From Chloroflexota bacterium (GTDB lineage Bacteria; Chloroflexota; Anaerolineae; Anaerolineales; DRMV01), in the NCBI GenBank assembly GCA_011322445.1, contig DRMV01000048.1, forward strand, positions 62,001 to 126,000: 64,000 bases of DNA, written 5' to 3'. Below, piece by piece: positions 17,835 through 27,856 of this stretch (position 1 is its first letter; the number at the start of each line of letters is the position of its first letter). The translations under genes were made by a program, and so were the position numbers. The notes under the pieces were generated by a model, which was not told the origin of the DNA, ran no database searches, and saw only the letters and a program-made list of their open reading frames with translations.

Positions 17835-19130
17835 ATGAAAGACCCTATTCTGCTACGCCGCGACGATCTGCTTTCGCCCGATGAAGCGGCTTACTGGAAA
17901 GACTTGCTCTACCGCACAGTCAAAATCGGCGCTGAACTGGAAGTTGCCCCGCCCAAAGGCATGAGGCGCCCCGATTTTGAAGCCGCGGTGCGCGCCGCGC
18001 TCCAACCTTCCAGCAGCCTGGAGCGTCTGGGCGAAAACGGCGTTTGGGACGTCCAAACCGAGCATTGCGGCATTGAAATCCGCATCATCGGGCGTTATCC
18101 CCATTTCACTGCGCTCCAGAAGCAATATCGGCGCATCATGGACGTGTTGCGCGCCCACGGTGCGCGCCCACGTTCCACCTGCGGCCTGCACTTTCACCTG
18201 CTCACCCCCGGCCTTGCCGAGCCCGTGCCCGTCATCGTGCTCGCCAACCTGTGGAACTTAGTGCGGCGCTATGCTCCCGAGCTCAAGTTCATGACCAGTT
18301 GCGGCGACAAACGGGAAGCCCTCTGCCGCCGCCGCAACCACAACAGCCATCTGGAAATGGTCGAACTGTCCCCGGGCGTGCTTTCCATGCAAGAAATTCA
18401 AACTCGCCTCAAAGCCAGCCGCGTTGTGCCTGAACACCAGAACTTTCTCAATCTGGAACACGTCGGTTTCACCAAAGACGGCGGCGTGCTGCCCTTCCAC
18501 GTGGAATTTCGCTTTCCCGATGCCCACCTTTCGCCCACGGCCATCGCCGCTCAAACCTTCCTCTGGCTGGCACTGGCGCTCAAATCGGTGGACTTGAGCC
18601 AGTATGGCGTGATTCACGTCGGGCACTATCAGGCATGGCAGCGCAAGGTGGAAATTCTGAACATGCTCAGTAACAACGACGGCAACCTGGCGACCAGCGA
18701 TACCCGCGGCATCACCGACGAAATCATCGAAGAACTGCGGCAGGGTGCTTACGAACTGCTCGATTTCCTTGCCCCCACGCTGGAAGGTATGTTCGTGGAC
18801 AACCCCGCATTAGACGTGCTGCTGGCATTGGCCGAAACGCCCATCTCGCTGATGCGCTGCATGGGCTACGATTGGGACCGTATCGAAAGCCTGCTTGCAG
18901 CGCGTGCCAGCGTGGATGACCTCGGCCTTGACGAAACCGACCGTCGGCTGATGCAGCGCATTGAACTGGGCGAGTGGAGCGGTTTCCCCTCGCTGGAAGC
19001 ATGGAAATGGCACGCCGCGCGGGAACTCTTCCTCGCACCGCAGAGCCTGGAAGAACGCCTTGCCCGCCTCAATGCCCTGCGTGGCATTCGCTGGGATGCC
19101 CGTCAGGGCACCACGGTTTTCAAGAGATAG
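17835..19130 (+). CDS. Putative amidoligase (glutamine synthetase/GCS-like fold)
   Basis: 431-aa protein resembling the amidoligase family (Amidoligase_2), relatives of glutamate-cysteine ligase that use ATP to join a carboxylate to an amine. Visible signatures are GAELEVAP near residue 33 (metal-binding Glu pair), the HCGIEIRIIG strand near 75-84, and CGLHFHL near residue 117; R and E positions typical of the fold occur later (FHVEFRFPD near 217-225). The substrate is unknown. No good Shine-Dalgarno is seen before ATG 17835. It ends 4 nt before a class II glutamine amidotransferase gene. Such pairings of amidoligase and class II amidotransferase are described for several bacterial operons with uncharacterised products. 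Confidence 0.7.
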   Translation: MKDPILLRRDDLLSPDEAAYWKDLLYRTVKIGAELEVAPPKGMRRPDFEAAVRAALQPSSSLERLGENGVWDVQTEHCGIEIRIIGRYPHFTALQKQYRRIMDVLRAHGARPRSTCGLHFHLLTPGLAEPVPVIVLANLWNLVRRYAPELKFMTSCGDKREALCRRRNHNSHLEMVELSPGVLSMQEIQTRLKASRVVPEHQNFLNLEHVGFTKDGGVLPFHVEFRFPDAHLSPTAIAAQTFLWLALALKSVDLSQYGVIHVGHYQAWQRKVEILNMLSNNDGNLATSDTRGITDEIIEELRQGAYELLDFLAPTLEGMFVDNPALDVLLALAETPISLMRCMGYDWDRIESLLAARASVDDLGLDETDRRLMQRIELGEWSGFPSLEAWKWHAARELFLAPQSLEERLARLNALRGIRWDARQGTTVFKR

Positions 19131-19134
19131 CCCC

Positions 19135-19899
19135 ATGTGCGGCATTGCAGCCATCCTTTTTGCGCCTGGTGAACGCCCGCCTGCTGTGCAGCAGGAAATC
19201 CGCGACTTTTTCTCCCGCAACCTGCTTTTCAACGAAGAACGCGGCAAAGCCGCCACCGGCCTGGCGGTATTGCGCACCGATGGGGAACTCGTAGTTTACA
19301 AAGCGCCCATACCTGCTTCGCAGTTCGTGGAAACCGCACGTTACCGCGACCTGCTGGCCTCCCTCGATGCCCAAACTGTGCTTTGGCTGGGGCACACTCG
19401 CCTGCCCACCAAGGGAGCCCCTGAAAACAACGATAACAATCACCCCATTTCGGCGGGCGAGGTGGTGGGCGTGCACAACGGGCGCATTACCAACGACGAC
19501 ACCCTCTTTACCCGCTATGACTACCCTCGCCAGGGCGAGGTGGACAGCGAAATCATCTTCCGCCTGCTTTCGGACATGAACCCCCACACCGACGAAGCCC
19601 ACTATGCCGCCGAAGCCTGCCAGCGGCTGCAGTTGCTGGCAGGCAAATTCACCTTCCTCGCCGCCGACATGCGCTATCCCTACCGCTTGTTGGTGCTCAA
19701 GCACCACAATCCCCTGTGCGCGCATTATCATGCTCCCTGGCAAGCGCTGATTTTCTCCTCGCGCTACATTTTCCTCCGCAAAGCCTTTGGGCGCAGCGTG
19801 ATTACCGAAGCCCTGCCACATAACACCCTCCTGAGTTACGATGCTTCTCGCCTTGCAGAACTGGGCAACACTCCCACATATGCTTGCAGCCTTGGGTAG
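19135..19899 (+). CDS. Class II glutamine amidotransferase-like protein
   Basis: 254-aa stand-alone N-terminal nucleophile glutaminase domain. The start MCGIAAIL places the catalytic cysteine at position 2, and the required downstream motifs are present: GHTRLPTKG, then NNHP, then VVGVHNGRITND and VDSEIIFRLL. These match the glutaminase half of GlmS/PurF/asparagine synthetase enzymes; no synthase half follows, so the ammonia would have to go to a partner. The amidoligase gene ends 4 nt upstream, and I infer that the two act together. The ATG at 19135 is fixed by the catalytic cysteine; the reading frame extends upstream into the amidoligase gene. Confidence 0.85.
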   Translation: MCGIAAILFAPGERPPAVQQEIRDFFSRNLLFNEERGKAATGLAVLRTDGELVVYKAPIPASQFVETARYRDLLASLDAQTVLWLGHTRLPTKGAPENNDNNHPISAGEVVGVHNGRITNDDTLFTRYDYPRQGEVDSEIIFRLLSDMNPHTDEAHYAAEACQRLQLLAGKFTFLAADMRYPYRLLVLKHHNPLCAHYHAPWQALIFSSRYIFLRKAFGRSVITEALPHNTLLSYDASRLAELGNTPTYACSLG

Positions 19900-20488
19900 A
19901 AATTATGAGCTAACCTGCCATGCCTCGCTGAACGAGGAGCAACAGCAAATAGGGGGAACGATGGCTTGAGAACAAACAGCCCACATGCCCACACTCAAGA
20001 AAACACGGCGGGCAGGGGGGTGAGAGAGCCCCCAAAATCTGTTAGCACCGAGGCATAAATATTGCCCGAGCGCCCTCACTTATCCTCGCCACCTCTCTCA
20101 AAGCACCTGCAGGGGAACGTAAGAACGTAGCCCCGCGAAGATGCCAACCGCTTTTTGGTCAGCAAATCAGACTATTAACCTGAGTAGCGGATAAGCACGT
20201 TGAGGGAAGATTGCAGATCAATCGGTGTTGAAACGCGCCGTTGGCAGCGTTTTGCACTTCGGCGTGGCTCAGCACAGGCACTTCAACTTCGCTCCCGTTG
20301 TTCGCACCGCTCAGCACAAAACGCCACCAAAGAGATTATCCGAAACTGGGGTTATCTTTACCCAGTGGTATAATGGACTTCCCATCTGCTTCCAGGGGGA
20401 AGCAGCACCCTTTCCAACCGATGTGCGACCATGTTTCTCAGCCCCCTTTCCCCACCCCCTCATCGCCAGCACGGAGCAGGGACCACCA
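19900..20488. other. Spacer between amidotransferase and HD-GYP genes
   Basis: About 590 bases with no convincing gene. Visible are a CTTGAG/CTCAAG inverted repeat near 19966-20000, a GGGGG...CCCCC hairpin near 20016-20035 without a T-run, a repeat module related to the one at about 6513-6556 (CACTTCAACTTC...CGCTCAGCA, about 20278-20325) and an extended -10 promoter near 20366. The HD-GYP reading frame runs open through 20225-20488, but the promoter lies inside that stretch. Confidence 0.55.
20366..20374 (+). promoter_or_regulatory. Extended -10 promoter element of the HD-GYP gene
   Basis: TGGTATAAT (TG-N-TATAAT) at 20366-20374, about 115 bp before the ATG at 20489. The -35 region is poor, as is usual for extended -10 promoters. 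It supports translation starting at 20489 rather than at the alternative GTG at 20225. Confidence 0.55.
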
Positions 20489-23400
20489 ATGAACGCCCAT
20501 CCCAGCCTCTCCAGCCCAGCAGGGGAACAGCAAAACGGGCTTCTCGACATCCTTCGCCAGAGCACCCCGGCGTGCCTGGTGTGGGTTGACGCGCAGGGGA
20601 AAGTCCGCTTCGTCACATCGGCTTGCCAGACACTTTTCAAACACCAGCTTCCGGGGGAATTCCTTAGCACACTATGCCGCGCCACCAACCCATCCTGTTT
20701 ACTCAAAGACCCTCACCGTTTCGCTGAAGCCACCGAGCACAGCAGCGTCTTCCCTTACCAAACGCCCGAAGGCAAAACTTGTTGGGTAGCCCACGCGTGC
20801 CGCGCCCATTACGATGCCCAGGGGCAATTTCAGGGGCGCATTGGCATTTTCGTCGACCTGACCTCCCAACACGAGAGCGAAACCCGCGCCCGGCGCATCT
20901 CCGAACAATTTCAGCAACTCTACCAAATTTTGGAAGCCCTCAATCGCGCGGAAACGCCCCAAGAAGTGTACGACATTGCCGTTGAAAGCATCCCCAACCT
21001 CATCCAGGCCAATAGCGCCGCAGTACTTCTCTTTGACGCAGAAGGAGTGCCTCGCTTCGTAGCCGCGCGCGGGTTATCACCAGCCTATCAGCAGAAAGTC
21101 GAAGGGCACAGCCCCTGGCCTTCGACAGCCGTTCATGCCAAACCGCTCTGGTATGAAGACGTTCAACACGAAGACTTTTCCCCCGACCTACAGGCTGCCT
21201 TTCGCGAAGAAAACATCCACGCCCTGGCATTCATTCCCTTGCTTGGAGGGAACCGGCTATTGGGCAAATTAATGGTCTATTATCACACCCCGCATACCTT
21301 CAGCGAAAGCGAGCAGCAGATCATTCGTGTGCTGGCCAGCGACATTGCAGCCGCGATCTTGCGCGTGCAAGCCCACGAGGCGCTCAAAGAAAGCGAAACT
21401 CGTTTCCGCGCCCTGGCCGAAAGCACCCCTGCTGCCGTTTACATGATCGAAAAAGGTCGTTTCACCTACACCAACCCCGCCTTTCACCGGCTTAGCGGTT
21501 ATTCTCCCGAGGACTTACGCGATCTGCATTACTGGGAAATCCTGGAACCCGAATCGCAAGCCTTAGCCCGCGAGCGGGCGCGACGCCGCATGGCAGGCCA
21601 AACCGTGCAAGAATACGCCGAAGTCCTCATCCGTCGCAAGGACGGCGAGCGCCGCTGGGCATTGGCCGGAGACAGCGTGGTGGCCTTAGGCAACCGTATT
21701 GTCGTAGTGGGTTCAGCCGTCGACATTACCCCCCTCAAGCAAACCGAAGCCGCCTTGCGGGAAAGCGAAGCCCGTTACCGCGATCTGGTCGAAAACCTGC
21801 GAGATGGCGTAGGGTTACACGATCTTGAAGGCCGCCTGTTAGCCAGTAACCCGACCGTGCCGCACCTGTTAGGGCACGAAACCCTGCCCGAAGAGCCGGT
21901 TTACATCCCCGACTTGCTGGCGCCTGAAGTGCGACATGAATTCGATGATTACATCCGGGAATTGAGAGAAAACGGCGTCGCGGAAGGCCTCATGCTGGTT
22001 CAAATGCCCCTCACAGGCGAAAAGCGCCTCTGGGAGTACCACAGCACCTTGCGCACTGCTTCCGAGGGGGAACCTCCCGTCGTGCGCTTCTACATTCGCG
22101 ACGTCACCGAGCGCGAAAAAGCCTACCACGCCCTGCGCGAAAGCGAAGCCCGCTTCCGTGCCCTGGCCGAAAGCACCGTGGCCGGCATTTACGTCCTGGT
22201 GGACAATCATTTTGCCTACGCCAACCCCGCCTTGAGCCAGCTCACAGGCTATACCGCCGAAGAACTGCGCGCCATGACACCGTGGGAGATCATCCACCCC
22301 GATTTTCGCGAAACTGTACGCGCCAACTCGCAGGCCCGTTTGCGCGGCGAAGACGCCCCATCACCTTATGAATTCCAAATCATCACCAAGAGCGGCGAGG
22401 CACGCTGGGTCTTGTTAGGTGCGCGGCGCATCACCTGGCAGGACCGCCCGGCGCTCATGGGCTCCGTGGTTGACATCACTTCCCAAAAGCACTACCAGCA
22501 CGCCCTGGAAGCCGAAATCCGCATCGCTCAGGCCTTTGGCAAAATTCCCGAAGAGGACCTCCAATCTCTGGCGGTGCACATTGTCGAAGCCGTTTACGAC
22601 CTCCTGCCCTCTGCCGAGCGGGTGCTGCTGACGCTTTCTACCGAAGAAAACCACCTGTGCGTCGAAGCCGAACAGGGCAACGCCCCCCGCTTGCAAGGCC
22701 AATGCTTCCCCTGCGAAGAAGCCCTCCAGGAAATGCGCCACCACCGGCACCCGTTCTATTTGAGCGAAACCCCTGCGGGTTTCACCAACGCCTGCACAGC
22801 CCACATGGCGCTGACGCCCCAGGCCGCCGTGGTGCCTTTCGTGGTGGGCGAAGAAGTCATTGGCGCGCTCGTTCTGGACGGCAACCCCAACAAGCCACCT
22901 TTCAACACCGAAGACCTTCGCCTGTTAGCGCACTTTGCCAACACGGCGACTCTGCTCTTGCAGCACGCCCGCCTGGTGGCCAACCTCAAGCGGCGTTTGC
23001 AAGAACTGGAAACCGTCCACCGGCTGACCCTGGCCCTGCGGGAAACCTTAGACACCCACGCCGCGCTGGAAGTGCTTCTCGACGAAACCCTGGCTGTCGT
23101 CAACAGCGACGTGGGCGCCATTTTGCTTCACCACGCCGAAGACAACCGCCTGAAACCCCTCGTTGCCCGCGGATGGATGCAACACATTGACTTCCAACCC
23201 CGCGCCGGAGAGGGCATCGCGGGACAGGTTTTCGCCCACAATCAGCCCTTGTTTTCCAACGACCTCGCCCAGGAAAACGCGCCCGCATTTGCCGCAAACG
23301 AACACCTCCCCGCAGGCTGGGGCGGCGCCTGCCTGCCGCTACGCACGCCCGACAAGACCCTTGGCGTGCTTTTCATCGGCTTGCCTCCAAACCAGCATTG

Positions 23401-24616
23401 GACGGAAAGCCGACGCCATCTGCTCGAAACCCTGGCTGAGTTAGGCAGTATCACGCTCCACCGGTTAGGGCTCCTCGCAGAAACGCGCCATCGCCTGCAA
23501 CAACTCCAAAGCCTGCAAGTGATTGCCCAGGCCATCACAGGCAGCCTCGACCTGCAACTGACCCTCAACATCCTGCTGGAACAAGTGCAAACCCAATTCC
23601 GCCCCGACGCCGTCGACGTCATGCTGGTCGATACCCACCTGTTCTCTCTCTCGGTGATGGCAGCCACGGGGTTTCTATCGCCCGAATCCGCCCGTCGCCA
23701 GGTAAACATGAACGGCAGCCTCCCCGGCCAGGTCGTCTTGCAAGGCGCGCCCATTGTGCTCAACGACCTGGTCACGGCCATTGCCCTCCACGAAGGCTGC
23801 CGCACCTTCCTGGAAAGCGAAGGCATCCGCACTTACATTGGCATTCCCCTTGTGGCGAAAGGGCAAACCAAAGGCGTGCTGGAACTGTTCTTCCGCACTC
23901 CTACCCGCCTTACCGCCGAACAAATCGACTTCCTCACCCATCTGGGACGCCACGCAGCCATCGCCCTGGACAACGCCCAGATGGTGGAGTCTTTGCAAAA
24001 ATCAACCAACGAACTGCGGGCTGCCTACGAGGCCACCATCGAAGGGTGGGCGCGCGCGTTAGAACTGCGCGACCAGGAAACGGAAGGGCATGCCCAACGC
24101 GTGGCAGCCCTAACCGTCGCGCTGGCACGCCGCCTGGGCGTACCCGAAGAGCGCCTTCCCCACATCCGTCGCGGTGCCCTGCTCCACGACATCGGCAAAA
24201 TGGGCGTTCCCGACCACATTCTCAAAAAGCCCGGCCCACTCGATGCCCATGAGTGGGAAATCATGCGCCAGCACCCCCTCTGGGCCTACGACATGCTCAA
24301 AGATATCCCCTACCTGCAACCAGCGCTTGCCATCCCGCTCTTTCACCATGAGCGCTGGGATGGCTCCGGCTATCCTTCCGGCCTGGCAGGCACCGCCATT
24401 CCTTTGGCAGCGCGCATCTTTGCGGTAGTCGACGTCTACGACGCCCTCACCAGCGATCGTCCCTACCGCCCCGCCTGGAGCAAAGAAAAAGCCCTGACTT
24501 ACCTGAAAGAGCAAAGAGGCAAACTCTTCGACCCCCGCGTCGTCGATGCCTTCCTGGAAATGATGCAAGCCGACCAACCTCCGGCCAAAGCCAACGAGCC
24601 ATCACCTTCCCCATGA
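20489..24616 (+). CDS. Multi-sensor PAS/GAF protein with HD-GYP phosphodiesterase domain
   Basis: 1375-aa soluble signalling protein. Approximate domains: PAS 15-125, GAF 155-290, PAS 300-417, PAS 422-540, PAS 545-664, GAF 680-828, GAF 840-987, GAF 1007-1160, HD-GYP 1175-1365. The HD-GYP site is intact (LLHDIGKMG near 1230 and [11 protein letters not shown] near 1285, followed by [13 protein letters not shown]), so it likely hydrolyses cyclic di-GMP or a related dinucleotide under control of eight small-molecule sensor modules. No GGDEF, kinase or membrane segment is present. Its stop overlaps the uvrB start (ATGA), an unexpected coupling of second-messenger signalling to DNA repair. The start was chosen at ATG 20489 because a promoter lies inside the longer frame. 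Confidence 0.9.
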   Translation: MNAHPSLSSPAGEQQNGLLDILRQSTPACLVWVDAQGKVRFVTSACQTLFKHQLPGEFLSTLCRATNPSCLLKDPHRFAEATEHSSVFPYQTPEGKTCWVAHACRAHYDAQGQFQGRIGIFVDLTSQHESETRARRISEQFQQLYQILEALNRAETPQEVYDIAVESIPNLIQANSAAVLLFDAEGVPRFVAARGLSPAYQQKVEGHSPWPSTAVHAKPLWYEDVQHEDFSPDLQAAFREENIHALAFIPLLGGNRLLGKLMVYYHTPHTFSESEQQIIRVLASDIAAAILRVQAHEALKESETRFRALAESTPAAVYMIEKGRFTYTNPAFHRLSGYSPEDLRDLHYWEILEPESQALARERARRRMAGQTVQEYAEVLIRRKDGERRWALAGDSVVALGNRIVVVGSAVDITPLKQTEAALRESEARYRDLVENLRDGVGLHDLEGRLLASNPTVPHLLGHETLPEEPVYIPDLLAPEVRHEFDDYIRELRENGVAEGLMLVQMPLTGEKRLWEYHSTLRTASEGEPPVVRFYIRDVTEREKAYHALRESEARFRALAESTVAGIYVLVDNHFAYANPALSQLTGYTAEELRAMTPWEIIHPDFRETVRANSQARLRGEDAPSPYEFQIITKSGEARWVLLGARRITWQDRPALMGSVVDITSQKHYQHALEAEIRIAQAFGKIPEEDLQSLAVHIVEAVYDLLPSAERVLLTLSTEENHLCVEAEQGNAPRLQGQCFPCEEALQEMRHHRHPFYLSETPAGFTNACTAHMALTPQAAVVPFVVGEEVIGALVLDGNPNKPPFNTEDLRLLAHFANTATLLLQHARLVANLKRRLQELETVHRLTLALRETLDTHAALEVLLDETLAVVNSDVGAILLHHAEDNRLKPLVARGWMQHIDFQPRAGEGIAGQVFAHNQPLFSNDLAQENAPAFAANEHLPAGWGGACLPLRTPDKTLGVLFIGLPPNQHWTESRRHLLETLAELGSITLHRLGLLAETRHRLQQLQSLQVIAQAITGSLDLQLTLNILLEQVQTQFRPDAVDVMLVDTHLFSLSVMAATGFLSPESARRQVNMNGSLPGQVVLQGAPIVLNDLVTAIALHEGCRTFLESEGIRTYIGIPLVAKGQTKGVLELFFRTPTRLTAEQIDFLTHLGRHAAIALDNAQMVESLQKSTNELRAAYEATIEGWARALELRDQETEGHAQRVAALTVALARRLGVPEERLPHIRRGALLHDIGKMGVPDHILKKPGPLDAHEWEIMRQHPLWAYDMLKDIPYLQPALAIPLFHHERWDGSGYPSGLAGTAIPLAARIFAVVDVYDALTSDRPYRPAWSKEKALTYLKEQRGKLFDPRVVDAFLEMMQADQPPAKANEPSPSP

Positions 24617-26658
24617 ACACCCGTTTCCGCCTGCACGCGCCCTATCAGCCCACCGGAGACCAGCCGGAAGCCATCCGCCAACTGGTGGATGGCGTGCGTC
24701 GCGGGTATCGCCATCAGGTGCTGCTGGGCGCGACCGGCACGGGCAAAACCTTCACCATGGCTTCCGTCATCGAGCGCGTGCAACTGCCTGCTTTGGTGCT
24801 CGCCCACAACAAAACCTTAGCCGCCCAACTCTACGCCGAGTTCAAGGCGTTCTTCCCCGAAAACGCGGTGGAATACTTCGTTTCTTACTACGACTACTAC
24901 CAGCCCGAAGCCTACGTGCCCCAGCAAGACCTTTACATCGAAAAAGACGCCGACATCAACGAAGAAATCGAGCGCCTGCGGCTGGCCGCGACCACCGCGC
25001 TGATGACCCGCCCCGACGTCATCATCGTGGCGTCGGTTTCCGCCATCTACGGCCTGGGCAATCCCGAAGCCTACGGGCGCGGCGTGATTCGCCTGCACAC
25101 GGGGGAAATCTACCGCCGCAACGCCTTGCTGCGCCAGCTGGTGGAAAGCCAGTACCAGCGCAACGACCTGGACCTGCGCCCGGGCACCTTTCGCGTGCGC
25201 GGCGACACCCTGGAAATTGCGCCGGCATACGCGGACGATTTGGTTTACCGCATCGACTTCTTCGGCGACGAGGTGGAGCGCATCGCGGCCTACGATATGT
25301 GGGGCAGCCGCCAGGAATTCCTGAACGCGGTGGAAATCTTCCCGGCCAGGCACTACCTCACCGAGGAAGAGAAACTGCAAAAAGCCTTGGCCGACATCGA
25401 AGCCGAACTGGAAACCCGCCTCGCCGAACTCAAAGCCCAGGGCAAACTTGTAGAAGCCCAGCGGCTGGAACAGCGCACCCGCTACGACCTGGAAATGCTG
25501 CGCGAAATGGGCTATTGCTCCGGCATCGAGAACTACTCCCGCCATCTGGAGCAGCGCCCGCCCGGCTCGCCGCCGTGGACGCTGATGGACTACCTCCCCG
25601 CGGAATACCTGCTCATCATCGACGAATCGCACATCACCATCCCGCAGATTCGCGGCATGTACCGCGGCGACCGCAGCCGCAAGCAAACGTTGGTGGAATA
25701 CGGCTTCCGCCTGCCCAGCGCGTTGGACAACCGCCCCCTCACCTTCGAGGAATTCGAGCGGCGCATGGGCTACACCATTTACACCAGCGCCACCCCCGGC
25801 CCCTACGAACTGGGCAAAGCCGAGCAGGTCGTTGAGCAAATCATCCGCCCCACGGGCTTGCTCGACCCCGAAGTGGAAGTGCGCCCCACCGAAGGCCAGA
25901 TCGACGACCTGCTGGCCGAAATTCGCGCCCGGGTGGCGGTGGGCGAGCGGGTGCTGGTCACCACCCTGACCAAGCGCATGGCCGAAAAACTGAGCGATTA
26001 CCTGGTCGAGCAGGGCATCAAAGTCCACTACCTGCATTCGGAAGTGGACACCCTCGACCGGGTCGGCATTCTCCGCGACCTGCGGATGGGGGTGTTCGAC
26101 GTCGTGGTGGGCATCAACCTGCTGCGCGAGGGGCTGGATCTGCCCGAGGTGTCGCTGGTTGCCATTCTGGACGCGGACAAGGAAGGCTTCCTGCGCAGTG
26201 CGACCGCGCTGATTCAGACCATTGGCCGCGCCGCCCGCCACCTGCACGGCAAGGCCATCATGTACGCCGACAAAATCACCCCCGCGATGCAGCAGGCGAT
26301 TGACGAAACCAACCGCCGCCGGGAAAAGCAAATGGCCTACAACCGGGAACACGGCATCGAGCCGCGGGGCATCGTCAAGGAAATCCACGACCTGACCGAG
26401 CGGGTCGCCGCACAGGTCGCCGAAAACCAGGCCAAATACCACGCCGGCGAAACCACGCCTGAACGCATGTCGGCCAGGGAACTGGCCGCACTGATTGCCG
26501 ACCTGGAAGGCGAAATGCGCGCCGCGGCCGAGGCGCTGGAATTCGAACGCGCCGCGGCATTGCGCGACCGCATCTTCGAACTGCGCGGCCGCCTGGCTTC
26601 CAACCCTACTTTGAAGCCGTGGGAGCGGTTGAAGTTATTGGGGGAACAAAAAACCTGA
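24613..26658 (+). CDS. uvrB: Excinuclease ABC subunit B
   Basis: Damage-verifying helicase-like subunit of nucleotide excision repair, partner of UvrA and UvrC. The 681-aa protein is full length: Walker [11 protein letters not shown] near residues 36-45, the beta-hairpin region [12 protein letters not shown], the DEXX motif in [12 protein letters not shown], motif VI in QTIGRAARH, and the C-terminal UVR domain ([13 protein letters not shown], then [13 protein letters not shown]) that binds UvrC. It is translated by the ATGA overlap with the HD-GYP gene. No GAAC-N4-GTTC LexA site like the one before lexA was seen upstream, so SOS control is not evident here. Confidence 0.97.
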   Translation: MNTRFRLHAPYQPTGDQPEAIRQLVDGVRRGYRHQVLLGATGTGKTFTMASVIERVQLPALVLAHNKTLAAQLYAEFKAFFPENAVEYFVSYYDYYQPEAYVPQQDLYIEKDADINEEIERLRLAATTALMTRPDVIIVASVSAIYGLGNPEAYGRGVIRLHTGEIYRRNALLRQLVESQYQRNDLDLRPGTFRVRGDTLEIAPAYADDLVYRIDFFGDEVERIAAYDMWGSRQEFLNAVEIFPARHYLTEEEKLQKALADIEAELETRLAELKAQGKLVEAQRLEQRTRYDLEMLREMGYCSGIENYSRHLEQRPPGSPPWTLMDYLPAEYLLIIDESHITIPQIRGMYRGDRSRKQTLVEYGFRLPSALDNRPLTFEEFERRMGYTIYTSATPGPYELGKAEQVVEQIIRPTGLLDPEVEVRPTEGQIDDLLAEIRARVAVGERVLVTTLTKRMAEKLSDYLVEQGIKVHYLHSEVDTLDRVGILRDLRMGVFDVVVGINLLREGLDLPEVSLVAILDADKEGFLRSATALIQTIGRAARHLHGKAIMYADKITPAMQQAIDETNRRREKQMAYNREHGIEPRGIVKEIHDLTERVAAQVAENQAKYHAGETTPERMSARELAALIADLEGEMRAAAEALEFERAAALRDRIFELRGRLASNPTLKPWERLKLLGEQKT

Positions 26659-26682
26659 CAGGTTTTTGAAAACCTGTCAGGT
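26653..26682. terminator. Palindromic hairpin between uvrB and the convergent activator gene
   Basis: 14-bp perfect arms (26653-26666, 26669-26682; core ACCTGACAGG/CCTGTCAGGT) around TG. It lies between convergent genes and can act in both directions; A/T runs inside the arms give weak U-tracts. A related ACCTGCCAGG palindrome terminates the molybdenum hydroxylase gene at 53251-53281. Confidence 0.8.
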
Positions 26683-26693
26683 CTCTCTCACGG

Positions 26694-27854
26694 TCACCTG
26701 ACAATCTCTGGGGGGAAATGCTCCAATTCCAACGTGTCACCATCGCAAAAGAGCAAAGCGCGCTCGATGGCATTGCGCAGTTCGCGGATGTTGCCGGGCC
26801 AATCGTAGGCTTCCAAAGCCTGCAACACCCGGGGGTTGACATCACGCACTTGCTTGCCCATGCGCGGCGCCAACTGCCGCACGAAAAATCCCACCAGCGC
26901 CGGGATGTCTTCCCGGCGTTCTCGTAGCGGCGGCAAGCGCAATTCCAGCACTTTGAGGCGGTAATAAAGATCTTCGCGGAATTTGCCTGCTGCGATCATT
27001 TCTTGCAAGTCACGATTGGAAGCCGCCAACACTTGCACATCTACCGGAATCCACTTGGTGCCCCCCATGCGGCGGATGACGCGTTCTTCCAGGGCGCGCA
27101 GCAGTTTAGCCTGCATATCCAGCGGCAGAGAAGCAATTTCGTCGAGGAACAACACACCCCCGTCAGCCACTTCCATCAGACCGGGCTTGCGCTTTGTCGC
27201 GCCGGTAAAGGCGCCGGCTTCGTAGCCAAACAATTCCGATTCCAGCATGGTATCGGGCACCGCCGCGCAGTTGATGGGCACGAAAGGTTTATCGGCACGC
27301 GGCCCGCTCTCGTGGATGTAGCGCGCCAGCACTTCCTTGCCGGTACCCGTTTCCCCTGTAATGAGCACTGTCGCCGAAACTTCCGCAGCCCGCTGGGCTT
27401 GCGCCAGCAAAGCCTGCATCGCTGGACTGGTGCCCGCCACAAAATTCGTGGCCTGCTGCTGCCGCCAGAGCGCCAATTCCCGCCGCATGGCGACAATTTC
27501 TTCCAAACGCTTGAGCGATTGCAAAAGCCGCTTGAATTTGATGGGCTTCTGCAGAAAATCATAAGCCCCGCCGCGCATGGCTTCCACAGCCGTTTCAATG
27601 CTGCCATAGCCGGTAATCACAATCACCGGGGGGCGGTTCGGCCAATCGGCAATTTCATCCAAAAGCGTCAGACCATAAGCATCGGGCAGTTGAATATCGA
27701 GCAACACAATGTCGCCTTGCCCACGTTGCAACGCCTGAATGGCTTCGGCATAAGTCGCTGCTTCGGTCACTTCATAACCTTGCTGCTGCAGGAACGCCGC
27801 GATGTATTGCCGTGCGTGAAGTTCGTCTTCTACGATAAGCACGTTGTAAGCCAT
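26694..27854 (-). CDS. Sigma-54-dependent response regulator lacking a DNA-binding domain
   Basis: NtrC-family protein. It has a receiver domain (VLIVEDE near the start, DIQLPDAYG with the phospho-Asp, TGYG, then KPIKF) and an AAA+ sigma-54 activator domain with Walker A GETGTGKE, the GAFTGA loop that contacts sigma-54, the Walker B LFLDEI and the arginine-finger region FREDLYYRL. It stops about ten residues after the AAA+ lid (ends LEHFPPEIVR), so the C-terminal Fis-type helix-turn-helix normally about 50-70 residues long is absent. The start is ATG 27854 (an upstream TTG also exists). It is 2 nt downstream of the kinase gene, forming a two-component pair next to rpoN. Confidence 0.9.
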   Translation of the reverse strand: MAYNVLIVEDELHARQYIAAFLQQQGYEVTEAATYAEAIQALQRGQGDIVLLDIQLPDAYGLTLLDEIADWPNRPPVIVITGYGSIETAVEAMRGGAYDFLQKPIKFKRLLQSLKRLEEIVAMRRELALWRQQQATNFVAGTSPAMQALLAQAQRAAEVSATVLITGETGTGKEVLARYIHESGPRADKPFVPINCAAVPDTMLESELFGYEAGAFTGATKRKPGLMEVADGGVLFLDEIASLPLDMQAKLLRALEERVIRRMGGTKWIPVDVQVLAASNRDLQEMIAAGKFREDLYYRLKVLELRLPPLRERREDIPALVGFFVRQLAPRMGKQVRDVNPRVLQALEAYDWPGNIRELRNAIERALLFCDGDTLELEHFPPEIVR

Positions 27855-27856
27855 GA

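Noticed and set aside
20225..20488. Longer N-terminus of the HD-GYP gene from a GTG
   Set aside because: A TG-N-TATAAT promoter at 20366 lies inside it, the encoded residues are not PAS-like, and part of it is an intergenic repeat module.
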